Assembly: GCA_001603275.1 (NCBI GenBank)
Contig: LUYM01000009.1
Coordinates: forward strand, 1 to 33,476
DNA from: Actinomycetales bacterium Actino_02
Lineage (GTDB): Bacteria; Actinomycetota; Actinomycetes; Propionibacteriales; Propionibacteriaceae
DNA: 33,476 bases
Reading direction: 5' to 3'
The first letter of the stretch is position 1. Every line of letters begins with the position of its first letter. The notes under the pieces were generated by a model. It was not told the DNA's origin. It searched no databases and saw nothing but the letters and a program-made list of their open reading frames with translations. The position numbers were made by a program, and so were the translations under genes. Below, piece after piece: positions 24,657 through 32,886 of this stretch.

Positions 24657-26030
24657 TCAGGCGGCCGTCGGTGGGCCGGTGTCGAGTCGGGGTGGCGAGG
24701 CGGCGGCCGGGGTCGGCGAAGACTCTGCGGGCCTTCTCTTGTGGCGGGCGTGACGCACGGGTCGCTGTGCCGGGTCGATTCGGGCTGGTGGGGTGAACTC
24801 GGGGAGGCCGTCGGGGGCGATGTGGAGTTGCCATTGGTCGCGGAGCGGGCCGTGGGCGGGTTCGATCAACGGGTGGTGGCTGTGGCACAACAAGGCGAGG
24901 TTCGATAGGGCGGTTCGGCCGCCGGCCCACCAGGGAATGATGTGGTGGGCTTCACAACGGGCGGCGGGAGCGTCACAGCCGGGGAACACACAACCCTGAT
25001 CCCGAACAACGAGCGCGGTCCGGATCGCCGGAGTCACCAGCCGTACGGACCGTCCGACGTCCAACACTTCCGAGTGGGTGCCGAGGACGACGGGGATGAG
25101 GTCGGCGTCGCAGCAGATCCGACGCAGCTCGCCGGCCGACAACTGCCGCCCATCGCCCACAAGCCCGGCGCCGGCAGCACCAGCCACCAACTGGTTGTAG
25201 TCGAGCTGGACCAGCACCCGGCCACCCCAGGACTCTTTGCCCTTGCCACCAGCCTCGATGAGCGCGATCAGAGCGTCGGCTCGTCGCTGCTCGGCGGTGG
25301 GCATCACAGCCAAACGGTCGCGGCGTTCCAGCAGCGTCCGCCTGGTCTGCTCAGCCATCCCGTCGAGCTGTGCGATCCAGGCCTCCGCCGCAAGGCGGGG
25401 CAGCGAGCCATCGAACCGGACCGAGGCACCCTCGAAGAAGAACCGCAACGACCGCTGCCGATGCGCCATCTCAGCCTCACGCTGCAGCCGGGTCTCCATC
25501 GTCTCGGCCGCCGTCGCCGGGGCAACCGCAGCCAACACCTTGCCGGCCGACCGGGTCAGCTGATCGGCGTCGAGTTCACGGGCCCAGCCGACCATGAGCT
25601 CCTCGGCGTGCGCGACCTGCTCAGAGTTCAGCTGCGGTGCGAGACCGTCCAGCACTCCGGTGATCGCCCGCACCTGCCCAGTTCCGAGCTTCCCGGCCAC
25701 CGCAGCCTCACCGACAGCTGGGTGCGAACCCAGCGCCCGGGCCTGACGCACCGCGCCGGCAGCTTCACGACGAGACAGTGTCTCGCCCGTGCCCAGCCAT
25801 GACGCCATTGGAGCACCCGCAGCTTTCTCCGCCGCATGGGCCTGCTCAGCCTCCGCAGTCACCAGCGACGCCAGAGCGTCCACCCGACCCCGCACCCGCC
25901 GAGCCAACCGCACCAGCACCAACCGCTCGCCAGCATCCATGTCCGGGCCGCGCGGCGCCACCCGATCAAGCAGCGCATCAACCTCAGCCAGCACCTGGCT
26001 GGCCGGAAGAAGACTGCTGCTCGTCGTCAT
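24657..26030 (-). CDS. DUF222-HNH endonuclease-like protein (13E12 repeat family)
   Basis: This 457-residue protein has an N-terminal DUF222 domain (about 10-330), rich in helices, and a C-terminal HNH nuclease motif (about 355-400): the zinc pair in DQGCVFPGCDAP, then CEAHHIIPWWAGG and NLALLCHSHH, with all His and Asn ligands present. The last 50 residues are a disordered basic Pro/Ser tail. Actinobacterial genomes carry many paralogues of this family, some of them mobile or repeated, and no defined biological substrate is known. ATG 26030 is preferred over the GTG at 26036. A LexA-type palindrome lies 36 bases upstream, suggesting DNA-damage induction. Confidence 0.9.
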   Translation of the reverse strand: MTTSSSLLPASQVLAEVDALLDRVAPRGPDMDAGERLVLVRLARRVRGRVDALASLVTAEAEQAHAAEKAAGAPMASWLGTGETLSRREAAGAVRQARALGSHPAVGEAAVAGKLGTGQVRAITGVLDGLAPQLNSEQVAHAEELMVGWARELDADQLTRSAGKVLAAVAPATAAETMETRLQREAEMAHRQRSLRFFFEGASVRFDGSLPRLAAEAWIAQLDGMAEQTRRTLLERRDRLAVMPTAEQRRADALIALIEAGGKGKESWGGRVLVQLDYNQLVAGAAGAGLVGDGRQLSAGELRRICCDADLIPVVLGTHSEVLDVGRSVRLVTPAIRTALVVRDQGCVFPGCDAPAARCEAHHIIPWWAGGRTALSNLALLCHSHHPLIEPAHGPLRDQWQLHIAPDGLPEFTPPARIDPAQRPVRHARHKRRPAESSPTPAAASPPRLDTGPPTAA

Positions 26031-26063
26031 GAACACAGTCCACCACGAGCCACCGACACTTTT

Positions 26064-26079
26064 ACGAACACCTGTTCGA
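26064..26079 (-). promoter_or_regulatory. LexA (SOS) box upstream of the DUF222-HNH gene
   Basis: The sequence contains GAACACCTGTTC, a perfect GAAC-N4-GTTC, and extends to 15 of 16 positions of the actinobacterial SOS palindrome TCGAAC-N4-GTTCGA. It lies 36 bases before the start codon, where LexA would block transcription. Confidence 0.7.
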
Positions 26080-26104
26080 ATGAAGAACCCGAGTATTCAG
26101 GCCA

Positions 26105-26150
26105 CACGCTGTGAGCTTCCCGGCGTCATCGACGGACAACTCACAGCGTG
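26105..26150 (-). terminator. Terminator hairpin of the LRR gene
   Basis: CACGCTGTGAG (26105-26115) pairs perfectly over 11 bp with CTCACAGCGTG (26140-26150), with a 24-base loop. It lies ten bases past the stop of the LRR gene on the minus strand. Confidence 0.7.
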
Positions 26151-26159
26151 CGAGTCGGG

Positions 26160-28019
26160 TCAGCGCTTGGGTCGAACCACCTTGGTGTAGACGAAATACG
26201 AGTGGTAGCCGTACTGAGTTCCGGTGACCTTGACCTCGATCCGGGCTCGCGCGTCCTTGGCGTGGAGTTTGTAGGTGAGCCCGGTCGCTCCCTTGATCGC
26301 ATGCCCGTTGCGCAGCCACTGGTAGCGGAGCGCGGTTCCGGGCGTCCAGGTGCCAGGCTTCAGGGTGAGGGTCTTGCCGACCGATGCCGTCCCGGTGATC
26401 TTTGGTGCGGTCCACACATCCAGATCGCCGAGCCGTACTGGCTTGCTCTGGCTCGAGCACACCTTGGCATCGGTGTACCCGTTGTGGTGAGCGATGACGC
26501 AGACCTTCACCCGCTTGCCGAGGTCGGACGGCGTGATGTTGTAGTAGAAGCCCTCGAACTCGGCTCCCGATCCGGGCACCCCGTTGACGTACCACTGATA
26601 ATCGATCGAGGTCGGCGTGGGCGACCAGGTCCCGCTGATATCGGAGCGCAGGGACAGCCCCACCTCGGTGTTCCGATCGCTCAGCTTCGCGACCTTGGCG
26701 ACCTTCGTGAAGGCGAGGTCGGGCCCGGCGTGCTGTGTGAAGAAGAGCGACAACCCGCCCCCCTGGTCGTTGGTGGACAGATGAACGGAACCGTGGTGGA
26801 GGCCGGGACTGGCGTAGGTAACCCTGCCCGCACTGCAGGTGGCCGCTGTCGAGTCAATCTCTGGGCAGATGGGCGAATCATCTATCCACCTGATGCCGAG
26901 GTCGGTCGGAGTGTTGATGTCGACGGACGGCAGTTCGCCCAGGCGTTGGTTGTGGGCCCAGATTGCGGCACCGTCTGGCAGTGCACTGAAGTCGCGGATC
27001 GAGTTCTCATTCAGGTACACCGTCGCGTCGGCGGCAACCTCGCTCAGGTCGGCGACGTCCGTGAGCTTGTTGTCGCCGATGCTGGCGAAGGTCAGCTTGG
27101 CGCCAGCCAGGGCTTCTACCGATTGGAGCTGGCCGCCGTCGAGGGTGACGCTGGTGAGCTGGCTGAGCGCGCCTCTGGGGCCGAGAGCGGTGAGCTCGTT
27201 GTCGGAGGCGTCGAGTATGCGCAACTGACGCAGCCCGAAGACCGGCGACAGATCGCGAATCGCGTTGTTGCTCACGCCCAGAGTTACCAGCGAGGTCAGC
27301 CCGCCGAGTGCAGAGAGGTCGGAGACATGGTTGAAGCCGACGTACAAGTACTTCAGTGCGCTGAGCCCGGACAGGGGGCCAAGGTCTCGGACATCGGCCT
27401 TTTCGACCCTGAGTGTCGAAAGTCGATCCAGGCTCGACAAGGGGCCAAGGTCCGGGATCGAGTTGAGTGAGAGGACCAAGTACTCCAAGCCGGTCAGACC
27501 TGCCAATGGTGAAATCGATGTGATTCGATTTGAACTCAGGACGAGCTTGGTGAGGCCGGTTCGTCCGGCTAGACCGGCGAGATCGGCGATCCGATTATTC
27601 GACAGATCCAGTTCGGCCAGCGCGGGAAGCGGTGGTAGTGAGTCGAGACTGGTTAGTTGGCTGCTCCCGGTCACCCACAGGCTGCGCAGCCGCGATGCTC
27701 CCGCCAGCGGAGCGAGGTCGGCGACCTCGGCTGAGGACAACGCGAGCCTGGTGAGTGAGGTGAGTTCGCCGATGCCGGTGAGATCACTGACGTGAGCACA
27801 GCTCAGCGAGTCCAGCCTCGCCAGGTTGGTGGCAGTTAGTTCGGTCTCGATCCCCTCGGATTTGAGCTCGGCGGCGAGGCAAGCGGCCAGCTTCGCGTCC
27901 GGGACGTCCACAAGGTCGGACGCATGGGCCGGGCCCACCCCGCCAATGGCCAGAGCGAGGCTCAATGAGGTCACTGCGAGGATTCGAGTCAGCAGCGTCA
28001 GGCTGCGGGGGCGGGTCAC
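26160..28019 (-). CDS. Secreted leucine-rich-repeat (internalin-like) protein
   Basis: This 619-residue protein starts at a GTG. It has a signal peptide (about 1-33, AHA-SD), a short cap with the cysteines of ACLAAEL and LSCAHV, and about ten to twelve 21-23-residue leucine-rich repeats (about 65-350), with the internalin-type pattern LxxLxxLxLSxNxIxDLxxL. A C-terminal region (about 430-619) holds two beta-rich modules with YQWYVNGVPGSG and YQWLRNGHAIKGATG, the tandem Ig-like repeat common in actinobacterial exoproteins. No LPxTG, membrane helix or other anchor is seen. It probably mediates surface or matrix binding; the ligand is unknown. A TAGGCT hexamer six bases before the GTG suggests a leaderless transcript. 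Confidence 0.88.
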   Translation of the reverse strand: MTRPRSLTLLTRILAVTSLSLALAIGGVGPAHASDLVDVPDAKLAACLAAELKSEGIETELTATNLARLDSLSCAHVSDLTGIGELTSLTRLALSSAEVADLAPLAGASRLRSLWVTGSSQLTSLDSLPPLPALAELDLSNNRIADLAGLAGRTGLTKLVLSSNRITSISPLAGLTGLEYLVLSLNSIPDLGPLSSLDRLSTLRVEKADVRDLGPLSGLSALKYLYVGFNHVSDLSALGGLTSLVTLGVSNNAIRDLSPVFGLRQLRILDASDNELTALGPRGALSQLTSVTLDGGQLQSVEALAGAKLTFASIGDNKLTDVADLSEVAADATVYLNENSIRDFSALPDGAAIWAHNQRLGELPSVDINTPTDLGIRWIDDSPICPEIDSTAATCSAGRVTYASPGLHHGSVHLSTNDQGGGLSLFFTQHAGPDLAFTKVAKVAKLSDRNTEVGLSLRSDISGTWSPTPTSIDYQWYVNGVPGSGAEFEGFYYNITPSDLGKRVKVCVIAHHNGYTDAKVCSSQSKPVRLGDLDVWTAPKITGTASVGKTLTLKPGTWTPGTALRYQWLRNGHAIKGATGLTYKLHAKDARARIEVKVTGTQYGYHSYFVYTKVVRPKR

Positions 28020-28025
28020 AGCGAA

Positions 28026-28031
28026 AGCCTA
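28026..28031 (-). promoter_or_regulatory. -10 element TAGGCT, leaderless promoter of the LRR gene
   Basis: The minus strand reads TAGGCT six bases before the GTG start codon, and no ribosome-binding site fits between them. It matches the arrangement before the GTPase and dehydrogenase genes. Confidence 0.55.
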
Positions 28032-28198
28032 GGGACGAGGCTGTGGCCGCAGCGAGCGGGCGCTGGCTTCGTCCGCGAACTGACAACTGCGCAGCGCATT
28101 CGTGCCCCTTTTCTCACAGGTCAGACCATTCGTCTCACGCCTGTCCGCAATCGGACGTCGACGACAAGCTGTAGTAGTGGGGATGGGAGGATGGACCC

Positions 28199-29695
28199 AT
28201 GAGTCAGCGAACCATTGGTGTTACCGAGGTAGCCCTCCGCGACGCCCACCAGAGCCTGATGGCCACCCGAATGGCCATGGAGGACATGGTCGATGCCTGT
28301 GCCGACATCGACGCAGCCGGCTACTGGAGCGTGGAATGTTGGGGTGGCGCTACCTACGATTCCTGCATCCGATTCCTCAATGAGGATCCCTGGGTCCGTC
28401 TTCGGACGTTCCGGGAACTGATGCCCAACTCCCGCCTGCAGATGCTGCTGCGCGGCCAGAACCTGCTCGGCTACCGCCACTACGAGGACGGCGTCGTCGA
28501 TCGCTTCGTGGACAAGTCGGCCGAGAACGGCATGGACGTGTTTCGCGTCTTCGATGCCCTGAACGACCCCCGCAACATGGCCCGTGCGATGGCTGCGGTC
28601 AAGAAGACTGGCAAGCACGCCCAGGGCACCATCTGCTACACCATCTCCCCGCTGCACACCGTCGAGGGCTACGTGAAGCTGGCCGGCCAGCTGCTCGACA
28701 TGGGTGCCGAGTCGCTGGCCCTGAAGGACATGGCTGCACTGCTGCAGCCGCAGCCGGCCTACGACATCATCCGCGGCATCAAGGAGACCTACGGCGAGGA
28801 CGTCCAGATCAACGTCCACTGCCACTCCACCACGGGCGTCACCCTGGTGACCCTGATGAAGGCGATCGAGGCCGGTGCGGACGTCGTCGACACCGCGATC
28901 AGCTCGATGTCGCTCGGCCCGGGCCACAACCCGACCGAGTCTCTGGTTGCGATGCTGGAGGGCACGCCCTACACCACCAACCTGGACGCCGATCGGCTGC
29001 TCAAGATCCGCGACCACTTCGCCAAGATCCGTCCGAAGTACAAGGCGTTCGAGTCGGCCACCCTGGTCGACACCGACATCTTCTCCTCCCAGATCCCCGG
29101 CGGCATGCTCTCCAACATGGAGTCGCAGCTGAAGGCGCAGGGCGCCGGCGACCGGATCAAGGAAGTCATGGAGGAGGTCCCGCTGGTCAAGGCCGACGCC
29201 GGACACCCGCCGCTGGTCACCCCGTCCTCGCAGATCGTGGGCACCCAGGCCGTGTTCAACGTCCTGATGGGCCGCTACAAGGTGATGACCGGTGAGTTCG
29301 CCGACTTGATGCTCGGCTACTACGGCGAGTGCATGGGCGAGCGCAACCCCGAGGTGGTCGCTATCGCTCAGGCTCAGGCCAAGAAGGAGCCGATCACTCA
29401 GCGTCCGGCCGATCTGCTGGAGCCGGAGTGGGAGAAGCTGTCCGCTGATGCCGCCAAGCTCGAGGGCTTCGACGGCACTGACGAGGACGTCCTCACCTAC
29501 GCGATGTTCCCCGGTGTCGCGCCCGGCTTCTTCAGCACTCGTGACGAGGGCCCGAAGAATGTCGGCAAGACCGCCGAGCAGCTCAAGGCAGAGGCCGATG
29601 CGGCCAGTGGCGCCGCTAATGCAGTCCGCGGCCCGATCAAGTACAAGGTCTCCCTCGGCGGACGCGACCACAGCGTCACCGTAGAGATGGCGTGA
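28199..29695 (+). CDS. Methylmalonyl-CoA carboxytransferase 5S subunit
   Basis: This subunit carries out the second half-reaction of transcarboxylase, transferring the carboxyl group from biotin on the 1.3S subunit to pyruvate and giving oxaloacetate. The 498-residue TIM-barrel protein matches the 5S subunit of Propionibacterium freudenreichii. The metal and catalytic residues are kept at a constant offset of 8 from the described enzyme: D15 in RDAHQSL, the carbamylated lysine K176 in LKDMAAL, and H207 and H209 in HCHSTTG. The C-terminal helical PycB-like domain is complete. A GGGAGG site lies about ten bases before the ATG. It is the first gene of the four-gene transcarboxylase operon, ten bases ahead of the 12S gene. 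Confidence 0.96.
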   Translation: MSQRTIGVTEVALRDAHQSLMATRMAMEDMVDACADIDAAGYWSVECWGGATYDSCIRFLNEDPWVRLRTFRELMPNSRLQMLLRGQNLLGYRHYEDGVVDRFVDKSAENGMDVFRVFDALNDPRNMARAMAAVKKTGKHAQGTICYTISPLHTVEGYVKLAGQLLDMGAESLALKDMAALLQPQPAYDIIRGIKETYGEDVQINVHCHSTTGVTLVTLMKAIEAGADVVDTAISSMSLGPGHNPTESLVAMLEGTPYTTNLDADRLLKIRDHFAKIRPKYKAFESATLVDTDIFSSQIPGGMLSNMESQLKAQGAGDRIKEVMEEVPLVKADAGHPPLVTPSSQIVGTQAVFNVLMGRYKVMTGEFADLMLGYYGECMGERNPEVVAIAQAQAKKEPITQRPADLLEPEWEKLSADAAKLEGFDGTDEDVLTYAMFPGVAPGFFSTRDEGPKNVGKTAEQLKAEADAASGAANAVRGPIKYKVSLGGRDHSVTVEMA

Positions 29696-29705
29696 GGGGA
29701 AGCAG

Positions 29706-31265
29706 ATGAGCAAGAAGCCAGAAACCATGAGCAAGCGCGTCGAAGCGCTGCACGAAGCTGAGGCCAAGGCCCGGCTCGGCGGCGGCGAGGCGCGGCTGGC
29801 CAAGCAGCACGAGCAGGGCAAGATGTCGGCCCGCGAGCGGTTGGACGCCCTGCTGGATCCGGACAGCTTCGAAGAAGTGGGCCTGTTCCGTCGGAACCGG
29901 ACCACCACCTTCGGCATGGACGTCGCTGACATGCCGGCCGATGGCGTGATCACCGGCTGTGGCACCGTGCTGGGTCGTCCGGTGCGGGTGGCCAGCCAGG
30001 ACTTCACCGTGGCCGGCGGTTCAGCCGGCGAGACCCACAACAAGAAGGTTGTGGCGATGATGCAGTCCGCGCTGGAGAACGGCACGCCGTTCATGTTCTT
30101 CAACGATTCGGGCGGCGCCCGGGTCCAGGAGGGCATCGACTCGCTGTCCGGCTACGGCCAGGTGTTCTACGCCAACGTCCTGCTGTCCGGTGTGGTTCCG
30201 CAGATCTCGATCATCGCCGGCCCCTGCGCCGGTGGCGCGGTCTACTCCCCGGCGCTGACCGACTTCATCATCCAGACCCGCAAGGCCCACATGTTCATCA
30301 CCGGGCCGAACGTCATCAAGCAGGTCACCGGTGAGGATGTCACCCAGGATCAGCTCGGCGGCGCCGACACGCACATGTCGGTCTCCGGCGTGAACAGCTT
30401 CGTGGCCGACGACGACGAGCAGGCCATCCTGATCGCCAAGAAGCTGCTCAGCTTCCTGCCCCAGAACAACGCCGAGGACGCTCCGATCGTCCCGGGTGAG
30501 TACAACCTGGACTACGACGAGGAGATCGGCGACATCGTCCCGGTGGACGGCAAGGCCGGCTACGACGTCCGCGACATCATCGGACGGATCGTCGACAACG
30601 CCGACTTCCTCGAGGTTCAGGCCGGCTACGCCACCAACATCGTGGTGGGCTTCGCCCGGATCAACGGACGCAGCGTCGGCATCGTCGCGAACCAGCCGAA
30701 CTCGCTGGCCGGTGTCCTCGACATCAACGCCTCCGACAAGGGCAGCAAGTTCATCCGCTTCCTGAACGCGTTCAACATCCCGATCGTCACCTTGGTGGAC
30801 GTCCCCGGCTACCTGCCCGGTGTCGCCCAGGAGTACGGCGGCATCATCCGCCACGGCGCCAAGATGCTGTACGCCTACTCGGCAGCCACGGTTCCGAAAC
30901 TGACCGTGGTGCTGCGCAAGGCTTACGGCGGCTCCTACCTGGCCATGTCGGCCAAGGATCTGGGCGCTGACCGGGTGTTCGCCTGGCCGACCGCCGAGAT
31001 CGCCGTGATGGGTGCCGAGGGTGCGGCTGCTGTGGTCTTCCGCAAGGAGATCGCGGCCGCCGATGATCCCGAGGCCAAGCGCGCCGAACTGGTCGAGGAG
31101 TACCGCAACACCTTCGCCACTCCGTTCATGGCAGCCTCCCGCGGCCTGGTCGACGAGATCATCGATCCCGGCGACACCCGCAAGGCGCTGGCCATGGCTC
31201 TGGAGAACCTGGCGAGCAAGCGGGTGCTTCGTCCGGCCAAGAAGCACGGCCTGGGCCCGGTGTGA
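29706..31265 (+). CDS. mmdA: Methylmalonyl-CoA carboxytransferase 12S subunit
   Basis: This is the carboxyltransferase of the crotonase fold (PF01039) that takes the carboxyl group from methylmalonyl-CoA, releasing propionyl-CoA and charging biotin on the 1.3S subunit. The 519-residue length agrees with known 12S subunits. The N-terminal ARLGGGEARLAKQHEQGKMSA pattern (AxxGGGxxRIxxQHxxGKxTA), the first oxyanion loop in NDSGGARVQEGIDSL, and the second in AYGGSYLAMSAKDLGAD are intact. GPCAGGAVYSPALTDF forms the CoA site. The stop overlaps or adjoins the small downstream gene. A paralogous propionyl-CoA carboxylase beta subunit would look similar, but the linked 5S and 1.3S genes decide the call. 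Confidence 0.96.
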   Translation: MSKKPETMSKRVEALHEAEAKARLGGGEARLAKQHEQGKMSARERLDALLDPDSFEEVGLFRRNRTTTFGMDVADMPADGVITGCGTVLGRPVRVASQDFTVAGGSAGETHNKKVVAMMQSALENGTPFMFFNDSGGARVQEGIDSLSGYGQVFYANVLLSGVVPQISIIAGPCAGGAVYSPALTDFIIQTRKAHMFITGPNVIKQVTGEDVTQDQLGGADTHMSVSGVNSFVADDDEQAILIAKKLLSFLPQNNAEDAPIVPGEYNLDYDEEIGDIVPVDGKAGYDVRDIIGRIVDNADFLEVQAGYATNIVVGFARINGRSVGIVANQPNSLAGVLDINASDKGSKFIRFLNAFNIPIVTLVDVPGYLPGVAQEYGGIIRHGAKMLYAYSAATVPKLTVVLRKAYGGSYLAMSAKDLGADRVFAWPTAEIAVMGAEGAAAVVFRKEIAAADDPEAKRAELVEEYRNTFATPFMAASRGLVDEIIDPGDTRKALAMALENLASKRVLRPAKKHGLGPV

Positions 31266-31270
31266 TCGGT

Positions 31271-31528
31271 ATGTCCACCAATGAGGAACTGCTGGATCTG
31301 GTCAAGTCGCTGACTGACCGGATCGAGGGGCTCGAGGTCAAGATCAAGAGCCTCGAGGTCCACTGCCAGGACGTCCCGGAGGAGACCATGGTGGCGATCG
31401 CCGCCGCCGTGGCCGCCTACCTGGGTCACCGCGCCAAGCGACGTCAGCCGCACTTCACCACTACTCAGGGCTGGAAGGCGAGCACCCGGCGTTCCCAGCT
31501 TTCCCACCACCCGCTGTACACCCGCTGA
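31271..31528 (+). CDS. Small conserved protein of the transcarboxylase operon
   Basis: This 85-residue protein lies between the 12S and 1.3S genes. The N-terminal half ([24 protein letters not shown]) is a predicted heptad coiled coil. It is followed by [24 protein letters not shown], a pattern seen at the C-terminus of small epsilon/gamma-like subunits of biotin-dependent decarboxylases and acyl-CoA carboxylases, and by a basic, aromatic tail. A GTG at 31262 that overlaps the 12S stop would add three residues. The conserved position suggests a part in assembly or stability of the complex, but no function can be read directly. Confidence 0.75.
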   Translation: MSTNEELLDLVKSLTDRIEGLEVKIKSLEVHCQDVPEETMVAIAAAVAAYLGHRAKRRQPHFTTTQGWKASTRRSQLSHHPLYTR

Positions 31529-31547
31529 CGGCGCGGAAGGAAGACCA

Positions 31548-31913
31548 ATGAAACTGAAGGTAACTGTCAACGGAATCCCCTACGACATCGATGTAGAGGT
31601 CGAGGAGAACGAAGCTCCGCAGCTCGGCCCGATCATCATCGGTGGTTCGGGTGCCGGTTCGATCGTGGTCCCGACCACCGCTTCGGTGAGTGGCGCCTCG
31701 GCGAACGCCGTGACCGCGCCGCTGGCCGGCTCGGTAGCCCGGGTGCTGGTTGAGGAAGGCCAGGAGATCACCGCCGGAACGGTGCTGCTGGTCCTGGAGG
31801 CCATGAAGATGGAGACCGAGATCACCGCGCCGCGCGACGGCAAGGTGGCCCGGATCCTGGTCGAGAAGGGCACGGCTGTGCAGGCCGGCGAAGGCCTGGT
31901 CGAGGTCGACTGA
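31548..31913 (+). CDS. Methylmalonyl-CoA carboxytransferase 1.3S biotin carrier subunit
   Basis: This 121-residue biotin carboxyl carrier protein shuttles the carboxyl group between the 12S and 5S subunits. It starts [16 protein letters not shown], almost as in the P. freudenreichii 1.3S subunit (123 residues). A Gly/Ala/Ser-rich hinge (about 28-54) and the biotinyl domain follow. The biotinylated lysine is K87 in EAMKMET. A GGAAGGAAG ribosome-binding site lies just before the ATG. It is the last gene of the operon, with the terminator 14 bases past its stop. Confidence 0.96.
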   Translation: MKLKVTVNGIPYDIDVEVEENEAPQLGPIIIGGSGAGSIVVPTTASVSGASANAVTAPLAGSVARVLVEEGQEITAGTVLLVLEAMKMETEITAPRDGKVARILVEKGTAVQAGEGLVEVD

Positions 31914-31927
31914 GTCTGACTCACGCG

Positions 31928-31959
31928 AAGGACCCGTCCCCTCAGGGGCGGGTCCTTTT
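31928..31959 (+). terminator. Rho-independent terminator of the transcarboxylase operon
   Basis: AAGGACCCG-T-CCCC pairs with GGGGCGGGTCCTT with a single bulged T and a 3-base loop, followed by TTTT. It is the only hairpin in the window with a clear T-run. Confidence 0.92.
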
Positions 31960-31973
31960 GCATGCGCGCGGGT

Positions 31974-31979
31974 TAGGCT
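31974..31979 (+). promoter_or_regulatory. -10 element TAGGCT, leaderless promoter of the dehydrogenase gene
   Basis: TAGGCT ends seven bases before the ATG at 31987, the same spacing as before the GTPase gene. No Shine-Dalgarno sequence is present. Confidence 0.55.
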
Positions 31980-31986
31980 GCCCGGC

Positions 31987-32886
31987 ATGAGCCGGATCGC
32001 ATTCATCGGACTGGGCCGGATGGGCTCAGGCATGGCCGGACGGCTGCTGGCAGCCGGCCATGAGGTCGTGGTCAGCAACCGGACGCCCGAGCGGGCCCGT
32101 CCACTGCTCGATAAAGGTGCCGAGTGGGCGTCCACTCCCGCGGCGGCCGTGGCCGACGCCCAGGCGGTGTTCACGATGCTCAGCGACGACGAGGCGTCCC
32201 GTGCGGTATGGGACGGCCCGGACGGGGTGCTGGCCGGACGCCCGGAGCCCGGCACCTTCGCCGTCGAGCACTCCACCCTGTCCGCGGCCCGGGTGCGGGA
32301 ACTCGCCGACGCTGCTACAGCGGCCGGCATGCGCTACCTGGACTGTCCGGTCACCGGGCTTCCGGAGGCGGCCGCTGCCGGTGCGCTGACCTTGCTGGTC
32401 GGCGCCGATGAGGCCGACCTCGAGGCCGCTCGCGCCCTGCTGGAGCCGCTGGCCAGCGACCTGTTTCACTTCGGGCCGGTCGGGGCCGGCACTGCCTACA
32501 AGCTGATCGTGAACCTGATTGGCGCCGTCCAGATCGCCGGGGTGGCCGAGGGCCTGGCCATGGCCGAGCGAGCCGGCCTCGACCCGGCGCAGGTGGCCAC
32601 GGCGCTCGCTCTGGGGCAGGCGGCCAGCCCTCAGGTCGTCCGCAACAGCCAGCGGATGGTGGCCGCCGATCACGACGCCAACATCGCCTTCTCCGGACGG
32701 CTGCGCCACAAGGACACCGCCTACGCGATGACCCTTGCCGACGAGCTCGGCGTGGGCGCCCCGTTCGGCCAGGTGGCCCTGGACGGTCTGGACGAGCTGC
32801 TCGCCCAGGGGATGGGGGAGCGCAACGAGAGCGCCATCATCGAGGTGGCTCGGCGGCGGCGTCCGTCCGGCGCGCCTCCGGCCTAG
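31987..32886 (+). CDS. NAD(P)-dependent beta-hydroxyacid dehydrogenase
   Basis: This 299-residue protein of the 3-hydroxyisobutyrate dehydrogenase/6-phosphogluconate dehydrogenase superfamily oxidises a beta-hydroxyacid or reduces the matching semialdehyde. The Rossmann motif is GLGRMG (8-13), preceded by IAFI, and NRT at about 36-38 suggests NADP preference over NAD. The substrate loop DCPVTGLPEAAAAGAL corresponds to DAPVSGG, with the usual Gly-Gly altered. The catalytic lysine lies in AYKLIVNLI. The C-terminal helical domain has the expected KDTAYAM motif. Because the substrate loop deviates, the exact substrate is open. It converges with the next gene, and the two stop codons overlap. Confidence 0.88.
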   Translation: MSRIAFIGLGRMGSGMAGRLLAAGHEVVVSNRTPERARPLLDKGAEWASTPAAAVADAQAVFTMLSDDEASRAVWDGPDGVLAGRPEPGTFAVEHSTLSAARVRELADAATAAGMRYLDCPVTGLPEAAAAGALTLLVGADEADLEAARALLEPLASDLFHFGPVGAGTAYKLIVNLIGAVQIAGVAEGLAMAERAGLDPAQVATALALGQAASPQVVRNSQRMVAADHDANIAFSGRLRHKDTAYAMTLADELGVGAPFGQVALDGLDELLAQGMGERNESAIIEVARRRRPSGAPPA

